Positions 17,845 to 25,257 of a stretch of 25,257 nt of DNA are shown in pieces (the first letter of the stretch is position 1; each line of letters opens with the position of its first letter). Position numbers and translations under genes: made by a program. The notes below the pieces were generated by a model, which saw nothing but the letters and a program-made list of their open reading frames with translations, was not told the origin of the DNA and ran no database searches. This DNA is from Paulinella micropora (lineage: Eukaryota; Cercozoa; Imbricatea; Euglyphida). The stretch covers positions 745,787-771,043 of the forward strand of contig BJOX01000232.1 of assembly GCA_009731375.1 (NCBI GenBank), written 5' to 3'.

Positions 17845-18880
17845 GTGTTGTTATTCGCAAATAGCCAGGGAGGCTTGTGAGGATATACTATGGGCGGAAG
17901 CCAGGGCCGCCGATAGGGATGAGGAGGAGGAAGTGAAGGACGGACAACACGGTGCTTTTAATGCGGCCTTGTTGCCGAAGGGCCCGATGTGTTTCAATTG
18001 TACGATGAGGAAAGAGTGAAGGACGAAAATCTCTTTCAATTGCAGGAAACACATCCGGACAAGGTTCGATTCCAGTTAGAAACTGACCCTGCTGTCAGAC
18101 TGGCGTCGGTGGAAACTTTTAGAACTTTCACAAAGGAAAGTGCGGAATACAAGGAGTTACGGGAACATCTTGTTAATCCTCAATCTAGACCGCAGGACAA
18201 CGCGATACGGAAGCTCAAACGATGCTTGGTGCTGAAGGATGGAATTTATGCCAAGGAGGAGGATCGTTGGTTGTTATGGATTCCGCAGGAACTTAGAATG
18301 TCGTTGTTGATCGCAGCACACCACTGCCCGATGCAGAGCCATCCGGGGGTGGAAAGGATGACTTGGTCTTTACGCAGAAGGTTTTGGTGGGATAACATGG
18401 GAGAAAGGGTTAAGGAATTTGTGAAGGGTTGCCCTCATTGTCAGATGGCAAAGCTTCCTTATAAGCCGAACTTGGGACTCAAGGGTAAGTATGATATAAC
18501 CTTGGACATCTTCGATACTTTACATATCGATCATGTTGGTCCTTTCCCGGAGGGGGGAGCGGGAAAATTCAAATACCTGTTAACGGTAATTGATCGGACC
18601 TCCAATTACGTTATCACTGTTCCCGTTACGGATGTAACAGCGGAGGCTACAGCGGCAGCATTAATTGATCAGGTGTTTGGCAGCATTGGGATTCCGAGAA
18701 GGATTATCTCGGATAGAGGTCTCGCAAAGGATTGCCAAGTTCTTTGGGTTTGATTGGCAGTATGTAACTGTTTTTAACCCAATGGCTAACGGGAAAATTG
18801 AGCAAATGCATAGGACGCTGAAGGCAGCGCTGAAGACCTATTGCAAAAATAGTCACTGACAGCTCAATTGGATATATGTT
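17845..18880 (+). pseudogene. pol (IN): Gypsy integrase, zinc domain and catalytic core
   Basis: After the copia element the linker frame runs to TGA at 18017-18019. The integrase reads in another frame from about 17989. Counting from there: the HHCC zinc domain has HH at 111-112, H118, C148 and C151 (KGCPHCQMAK), then TLHIDHVGPFPEG (catalytic Asp 181) and PRRIISDRG (Asp 242). The frame changes at about 18720-18745, then TVFNPMANGKIEQMHRTLKA supplies the catalytic Glu. TGA at 18857-18859 follows (CKNSH-stop-QLNWIYVV). All catalytic and zinc residues are present; only frame continuity is lost. An open start region here lies partly in the copia 3' LTR and is not a gene. Confidence 0.93.
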
Positions 18881-19354
18881 GTGCCTATGTTCACGTTTGT
18901 TGTTAACAATCTGGCTTCAGCGTTGTTGGGGGGATATGCGCGGGGTGTGAGTCCGCATCAGGTGGTATACGGGAGAGCGTTGAACACACCAACGGAGCTG
19001 TTGTTTCCACCCGACAAGTGGGAGCCGTGCGAACTTTTAGGGGTTCGATTACGAGCTTTTGCAGAAGCTCGTACTGCGATCGAGAAATGTCGGGAGACGC
19101 TGAGAGAGATTCAGCGAGAACAGGAATCTGGCAAGTACTCTCATGTCGAGTACAAGGAAGGCGATACAGTCTTGCTGTATGTTCCGACGGTACCGAAGGG
19201 GGTGTCGGTCAAGTTTTACAACAAGTGGCATGTGCCATTTAAGATTGTACGGCAGACGGTGCGTACAATTATAAGATTACGCCTACGGGGGCACGAGGAA
19301 GGGAACAAATTGTTCATGTGCTGCGTTTGGTTAAATTTAGCCCTTATTTGCTAG
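18881..19354 (+). pseudogene. pol (IN): Gypsy integrase C-terminal domain
   Basis: It continues the integrase frame: GVSPHQVVYGRALNTPTELL is the conserved stretch after the core, then a charged helix (AEARTAIEKCRETLREIQRE), then EGDTVLLYVP and VKFYNKWHVPFKIVRQ. The last matches the position of the GPY/F module of Ty3-type integrases, with VPF in place of GPY/F. The frame ends at TAG 19352-19354, but at about 19300 the reading passes to another frame (VLRLVKFSPYL), so the protein was longer. Confidence 0.85.
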
Positions 19355-20144
19355 AGGACGAGAACGAGGAGCAAGCGTTGAGACGCATTGCACCAGCATT
19401 CAGACAACCGCCAGCATTGCTTACGCGTAAGGAGCGCGAGGAGGCGCTGCGGAAGCAGCAAGAGGACATGAAGGTGGAAGCAAAGCATGCGGGTCAGGAT
19501 GATAAAGCATCATCGGATGCCAAGGATGAAAAGGACGTTATTCTTGAGTCGAATGAAGCGATACAAGGCCGTAAGGGTACGGTATGGAAGAAGCCGTGGG
19601 TAGCAGGGTAGGATGTGGCTAAGATCGACTGGCAGGTAGATAAGTTCTACCTCTGTAGACCGCATGAGGATACGGTCATGGACAAAGATTTCGATCATTT
19701 CTTTTTAATGCAAGTTACATATGTACAACCCAGAACACGGGTACGAGCTACGTTGCGGTTGGCACCAACAATGCAGTTTTGGAGAAGCAAAAGTGAGGTG
19801 AGCTCACGCGGGATAGAATCTTTGCACCAGTGTTCCGAGACGGGGAAGGCTTGGAACAGTGGGATGAGTCCCTTGAGAAAGACGACGAGGATTTCACACC
19901 TTGGACGGTGCAACTAATGCAGAGGGTGGTTCTGGATATGCAGTTTGATGATCTAACGGAGGAACGAAGGATTCCTCTTCGCATATGGGACGAGGTCCAG
20001 AGTGCGGGAATATCGCTTTTATTGATAGGTGCGCCGAAGTGTGATAAGGCAGTTGCGGCGAAAAAGAGAAGACTGAAACAAGCGCCAATCGCATCGGAAG
20101 AAAACAAGGGTAAAGGAAGACCACGAAAGCGAGCCAAAACGTGA
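19300..20144 (+). pseudogene. pol: Gypsy integrase C-terminal extension with basic AT-hook-like tail
   Basis: About 270 residues follow the GPY/F-like module. A Lys/Glu-rich helix (RKEREEALRKQQEDMKVEAK) leads to TAG at 19609-19611. The same frame continues with DWQVDKFYLCRPHEDTVMDK and FDHFFLMQVTYVQ, a compact segment I cannot assign. After a frame change at about 19800-19830, an acidic stretch (LEQWDESLEKDDEDFTPW) leads to a Lys/Arg-rich tail ending KGRPRKRAK, which resembles an AT-hook and nuclear-localisation signal. No chromodomain is recognisable. Some Ty3-type integrases carry targeting modules at this place, so a chromatin or DNA-targeting role is a reasonable inference. Confidence 0.55.
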
Positions 20145-20454
20145 CATTCTTAGGAATATAATGAAGTCTGATGTCGCTTACGGATTATCAGCTACTTTTT
20201 CTTCTTGACGGAAGGGGAGGATCAAGAGATTGTATTTATAACTGATGCAAGTGGAAGGAAGAGCTGGAGCTCGGGGGCACGAGTTCTCACGGATGAGACT
20301 CGCACTGGACGTGGATAATTCTTTTTATTTATTCGACAGCCTGAATGCTTTATGTTATGTGTCGGTCGGTCGAGAGCGCCTTCGAATGAGGAGTCAGTCT
20401 TCGGCGTGGGGATCGACCGCTTACGGCAGCTTCCCCCCAAGGGGGAAAAGGGAT
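20145..20454 (+). other. Gypsy 3' untranslated region and polypurine tract
   Basis: No long frame is found. A short stretch at 20217-20304 reads EDQEIVFITDASGRKSWSSG, faintly like the first strand of an RNase H fold, then stops. AAGGGGGAAAAGGGAT at 20439-20454 is the likely polypurine tract, ending directly at the 3' LTR. Confidence 0.65.
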
Positions 20455-20584
20455 TGTCGGCAGGCCCGCACAATACATAGTGACATTGATTGTCGTCCGG
20501 CTTGTCGTTACTTGACTCTTATGCTTGGTCTGCCACTCTCCTGTTGAGTGACGACTAAGTGTCAGAGTAGCTGTTCCGGTTACA
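20455..20584 (+). repeat. 3' LTR of gypsy element (130 bp)
   Basis: Matches 2717-2842 with 6 substitutions and gaps of 1 and 3 bases. It begins TGTCGG and ends GGTTACA. Confidence 0.92.
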
Positions 20585-20588
20585 TTGC
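20584..20588. repeat. Target-site duplication of gypsy element, right copy (ATTGC)
   Basis: Same five bases as 2712-2716. The first A is also the last base of the LTR. Confidence 0.78.
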
Positions 20589-20990
20589 TAATATTAATAT
20601 TTTTTATCATGATCCATTCTGAATTAATATCACAATCATTTATAGATATTATATTTTGATAAATCCCAACGCTATATCTTCAATCATTTAGTTCTCAACA
20701 TATATCATGTGTGAGATATTAAAAAAAATCAGCTGGAATTAGTGACTTAGTAGAAACATGTATAGAGAAGCTAAAAAATATATACATCCAGCCGGCCCGC
20801 CTGGTCGGTTTCGGAAGTGGTCAGTTTTATTAGTGACACCTTATTTCGTGCTAAATTAGCAGATATTCCCTTTCCTTTTTTTTTTTTTTTAATGTCTATC
20901 AAATCTTTTGTAAAGAAATTGTGGATTTTTACGGTCCCCAAGCCCTTGAGGAGACCAAAAAACTTGATAGATTATCAACGTCATTAGGCT
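20589..20990. other. AT-rich intergenic stretch
   Basis: No gene seen. It holds a run of T (about 20875-20890) and a short GC-rich patch (CCAGCCGGCCCGCCTGG, about 20789-20805). Confidence 0.65.
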
Positions 20991-21045
20991 CACTTCTGAC
21001 CAGAAAAACCTGGTCAAAGGTGGATGGTTTTTCTGGTCAGAAGTG
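20991..21045. repeat. Perfect 20-bp inverted repeat with 15-bp loop
   Basis: The left arm at 20991-21010 (CACTTCTGACC...) is exactly complementary to the right arm at 21026-21045 (...GGTCAGAAGTG). It could fold as a hairpin in DNA or RNA. It sits just before the CTA-rich tract. Confidence 0.9.
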
Positions 21046-21070
21046 GATGGAAACAGAAGTGGAAATGAAC

Positions 21071-22650
<1,580 letters not shown>

Positions 22651-23242
22651 CACTTCTACTACTACTTCTACTACTACTTCTACTACTACTTCTACTACTA
22701 CTTCTACTACTACTTCTACTACTACTTCTACTACTACTTCTACTACTACTTCTACTACTACTTCTACTACTACTTCTACTACTACTTCTACTACTACTTC
22801 TACTACTACTTCTACTACTACTTCTACTACTACTTCTACTACTACTTCTACTACTACTTCTACTACTACTTCTACTACTACTTCTACTACTACTTCTACT
22901 ACTACTTCTACTACTACTTCTACTACTACTTCTACTACTACTTCTACTACTACTTCTACTACTACTTCTACTACTACTTCTACTACTACTTCTACTACTA
23001 CTTCTACTACTACTTCTACTACTACTTCTACTACTACTTCTACTACTACTTCTACTACTACTTCTACTACTACTTCTACTACTACTTCTACTACTACTTC
23101 TACTACTACTTCTACTACTACTTCTACTACTACTTCTACTACTACTTCTACTACTACTTCTACTACTACTTCTACTACTACTTCTACTACTACTTCTACT
23201 ACTACTTCTACTACTACTTCTACTACTACTTCTACTACTACT
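22651..23242. repeat. Perfect 12-bp tandem array (CTTCTACTACTA), about 49 copies
   Basis: The unit repeats without a visible mismatch for about 590 bp; successive 60-base blocks are identical. On the minus strand it reads as a Ser-Ser-Ser-Arg repeat inside a 272-codon open frame (22625-23443). I take that frame as a product of repeat structure and not as a gene. Confidence 0.95.
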
Positions 23243-23264
23243 ATTAGTTCTACTTATACCACTA

Positions 23265-23317
<53 letters not shown>

Positions 23318-23430
23318 CTTTCTTCTTCTTCTTCTTCTTCTTCTTCTTCTTCTCCTCCTCCTCCTCCTCCTACTTCTCCTCCTCCTCCTACTTTCCCTCG
23401 TCCTCCTACTTCTCTCCTTCCTTTTCTTTC
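23243..23430. repeat. CTA tail and (TTC)n-(TCC)n polypyrimidine tract
   Basis: A short (CTA)n run ends at about 23311, followed by more than 100 bases that are almost all pyrimidine (TTC, then TCC units). It lies 12 bp upstream of the start codon of the next gene, so it may lie in that gene's leader or promoter. Confidence 0.9.
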
Positions 23431-23441
23431 CATGTTGTAGC

Positions 23442-23742
23442 ATGTCTCATGGGCGTAAGAGGCGGAGGCGTCATAAAAAGAATGGTTCAGTAAGATTCAT
23501 CGTAGAGGCTTCAGCATCCACCATTTCGAACACCTCAGACAATATAGCTAGGTCTTTTTTGTTCATTTATTTATTTATTTATTCATTTATTTGTTCATTC
23601 ATTCATACACTTATTCATTTATTTACTTATTCACTTATTTGTTCATTACTTATTCGCTTATTTATTTGTTATATATATATACATATATATATATATAATA
23701 TATATATATATATTTCATTTATGTCTTGATTCTATTTGTTTC

Positions 23743-23785
<43 letters not shown>

Positions 23786-23816
23786 TAATAATAATAATAT
23801 TAATAATAATAATAAT

Positions 23817-23878
<62 letters not shown>

Positions 23879-23890
23879 CAACAACAACAC

Positions 23891-23924
<34 letters not shown>

Positions 23925-25257
23925 TCAGTTAATCTTTTATAGCAATTGGCTGACAACAAATATAACTGACACATACAAGACATACTTTATGTTAGGCCTG
24001 CTGCATCGATATCTGATAATATCGAAAGATCGACCATATCGACTTCTGCATCGGGTGATGAGCGGGAGCATGATGATCAAGAGCTACAACAACAGGAAGA
24101 TTCTTTCCATGATCATGTAATTATACTATCACGGATGATCATTATTCACCTCTCTGCCTCTCTCTCTCTCATCTTGTGTCATACTCGTTTTGCATCCTTT
24201 TTATGTTTACATTACTAATGATATCGATGTCATAGTCCAGTTGTTGTTGTTGTTGTGATTGTTGTTCTGATTAGGACATCGACACATCAGACGGAGAAGT
24301 TGAGGACACCAGCATGGGAAGATGACGATGCATGGATTGCTTCGCTAGATTTAGATAAGACCTTAGAGAGAGATTCGGTTCCGCACAACTTTCAAATTGC
24401 TTCGCAAGGTTCAAATGAAGTTCTGGTGAGTGTAAGGCTTGGTATAATATCCAGGACAAGCTGCTCCGTGCAGCTGTTAGAGAAGAGGCTCCACCAGCAT
24501 CGTCAACAAAGTGTGTGGTTTGTGGTAACCCAAACGCAAATGTAAAATGCAGAAGCTGTTCTTTTACAAGTACCGCCGCAGTGCTTGCTGATACCACAGC
24601 TGTCCCCCATACTTATCCTGGAAGTGTTTCCCCATCACACTGATCGCCGCCGTTGTGTCGTTTCCAATGACCTCATCCCCGCCTAACTCGTCGATCGCCA
24701 CTTTCGTATAGGCTAAAGGGAAGTCAGCTCTTTTAATTGAATTAACCGCTTTCCTAGGACTCACGAATCCGCACGTTCCGCGATCCTTTGGTAAGTCTGG
24801 AGGAGAAGTCGGTTCCGTTCCCGTTCCTTCCTTCTGTCGTTTGCACGCTGGTACTTTGCACGGATGCATAAATAGAACGCATGTCCCTGAGCTTCACGAT
24901 GGCTTAACATGGGTACCTATCTATGCAACCGGAATGGGAAGTAACCAGAAAGGCGGGGAAGAGAAAGAACAGGAAGAAGGACAAAGTAGCAGCGAAATAA
25001 ACGAAGAAGGAAAAGGAGTAGCAGAAAGTCATGAGATAAACCTGCAGGAATGTGCAGAAATTTCGAACGATTCTATTGCGCCCATGGCATTGCTTACCCA
25101 GTTCAGACCTTCTTGCGCATTGCCTCTGCAGGAATTTGAAGTCAGCGTGTATGACCCTGACAATAACTCTTCCTTTCTCGTTATTCTGAATTACTTGTCG
25201 TGTACGTGTTGTCGAGCAGAGACACTATTCTCTTTGGGATATTGGCCTATGTCACCA
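23442..25257 (+). CDS. KDZ-type transposase, N-terminal part, spliced, runs off the right edge
   Basis: I infer a KDZ-superfamily (Kyakuja/Dileera/Zisupton) transposase, a cut-and-paste enzyme with an N-terminal cysteine cluster. Exon 1 (23442-23551) starts MSHGRKRRRRHKKNGSVRF, a basic nuclear-signal-like start. Exon 2 (23996-24116) joins in phase and continues the same composition (TSDNIA, then SISDNIE). Exon 3 (24291 or 24275 to 24425) reads AWEDDDAWIASLDLDKTLER. Next is WYNIQDKLLRAAVREEAPP and CVVCGNPNANVKCRSC (about 24440-24562). After a gap of about 240 bp comes FCRLHAGTLHGCINRTHVPE and HDGLTWVPIYATG, then SCTCCRAETLFSLGYWPMSP at the edge. The order Cys cluster, H-x-H, C-x-C, L-x-x-G-x-W-P-x-x-P fits KDZ N-termini as I know them. 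The DDE catalytic core would lie beyond the window. Confidence 0.6.
23552..23995 (+). other. Presumed intron 1 of the KDZ-like gene, filled with microsatellites
   Basis: The donor is AG/GTCTTT at 23551-23557 and the acceptor ATGTTAG/G at 23995. It contains (TTTA)n-like repeats (about 23560-23660), a (TA)n run (about 23670-23712) and a long (TAA)n/(ACA)n tract (23744-23922). Removing it joins AG to G to make one Arg codon and keeps the frame open. Confidence 0.6.
23744..23922. repeat. (TAA)n microsatellite with (ACA)n interruption
   Basis: About 180 bp of TAA units with a few TGA/TAT interruptions and a short CAA/ACA run at about 23875-23888. Poly-Asn and poly-Leu readings are artefacts. Confidence 0.95.
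24117..24290 (+). other. Presumed intron 2 of the KDZ-like gene
   Basis: The donor is CAT/GTAATT at 24117. A T/G-rich 3' end (TTGTTGTTGTTGTG) and CTGAT are followed by two candidate acceptors, TTAG at 24274 and ATCAG at 24290. Only the second joins to the long open frame of exon 3; the first gives an early TGA at 24323-24325. Confidence 0.5.

Larger units (their letters stand above)
2717..20584 (+). mobile_element. Ty3/gypsy LTR retrotransposon, decayed, carrying a nested copia insertion
   Basis: The element is bounded by two direct repeats of 126 and 130 bp that begin TGTCGG and end GGTTACA, about 95% identical (6 substitutions and two small gaps by eye). ATTGC lies just before the 5' repeat (2712-2716) and again at 20584-20588, where its first A is also the last base of the LTR. 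A purine tract sits just before the 3' repeat. Without the 8.1-kb copia insertion the element is about 9.8 kb. Domains run in the order gag, protease, reverse transcriptase, RNase H, integrase, which is the Ty3/gypsy (Metaviridae) order. All are interrupted by stops or frameshifts, so this copy cannot be autonomous. Confidence 0.93.

Noticed and set aside
17807-18019. Small frame starting in the copia 3' LTR
   Set aside because: Its start is the LTR-borne gag start; the rest is the gypsy pol linker downstream of the insertion. It is not a gene.
24564-24869. 101-codon minus-strand frame at the right
   Set aside because: It lies opposite the presumed intron and exon of the KDZ-like gene, matches no family and is short.

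Overview
The window is eukaryotic. It has very long trinucleotide microsatellites, an LTR retrotransposon nested inside another, and at the right edge a gene whose reading frame is restored only by removing GT-AG introns. Nothing in it looks bacterial. The host cannot be named from this sequence. Ty1/copia, Ty3/gypsy and KDZ-type DNA transposons together with expanded TAA/CTA repeats would suit an alga, but this is a weak inference.

Layout. 1-400: a 25-bp minisatellite, then (TAA)~40. 423-1997: a broken or spliced protein-coding region of unknown family. 2057-2212: (TTC)n, (TCC)n and (TAG)n tracts. 2213-2711: AT-rich DNA with small palindromes. 2717-20584: a Ty3/gypsy element with very short LTRs (126 and 130 bp, about 95% identical) and a 5-bp target duplication (ATTGC), on the + strand. 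Its gag, protease, reverse transcriptase, RNase H and integrase are recognisable but full of frameshifts and stops. Its integrase carries a long C-terminal extension ending in a basic, AT-hook-like tail.

Inside the gypsy pol, between RNase H and integrase, sits a complete Ty1/copia element (9734-17839) in the same orientation. Its LTRs are 445 and 444 bp, about 99% identical, and flanked by a TGTAG duplication. Gag is one long uninterrupted frame. The rest follows in broken frames: a gag-protease spacer with a MYND-type zinc finger, protease, integrase, reverse transcriptase and RNase H. The Gag start codon appears to lie in the last bases of the LTR; the 3' LTR keeps ATG and the 5' LTR reads ATT. 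The copia insertion is the younger event.

20589-23430 holds an AT-rich stretch, a perfect 20-bp inverted repeat, more than 1.4 kb of CTA-rich microsatellite, a perfect 12-bp array of about 49 copies and a polypyrimidine tract. From 23442 to the right edge there is a spliced gene on the + strand that I read as the N-terminal part of a KDZ-type (Kyakuja/Dileera/Zisupton) transposase. One of its introns is filled with microsatellites. The strongest leads are the MYND finger in the copia element, the LTR-borne Gag start, the tRNA-fragment-like primer site and the spliced KDZ-like gene.
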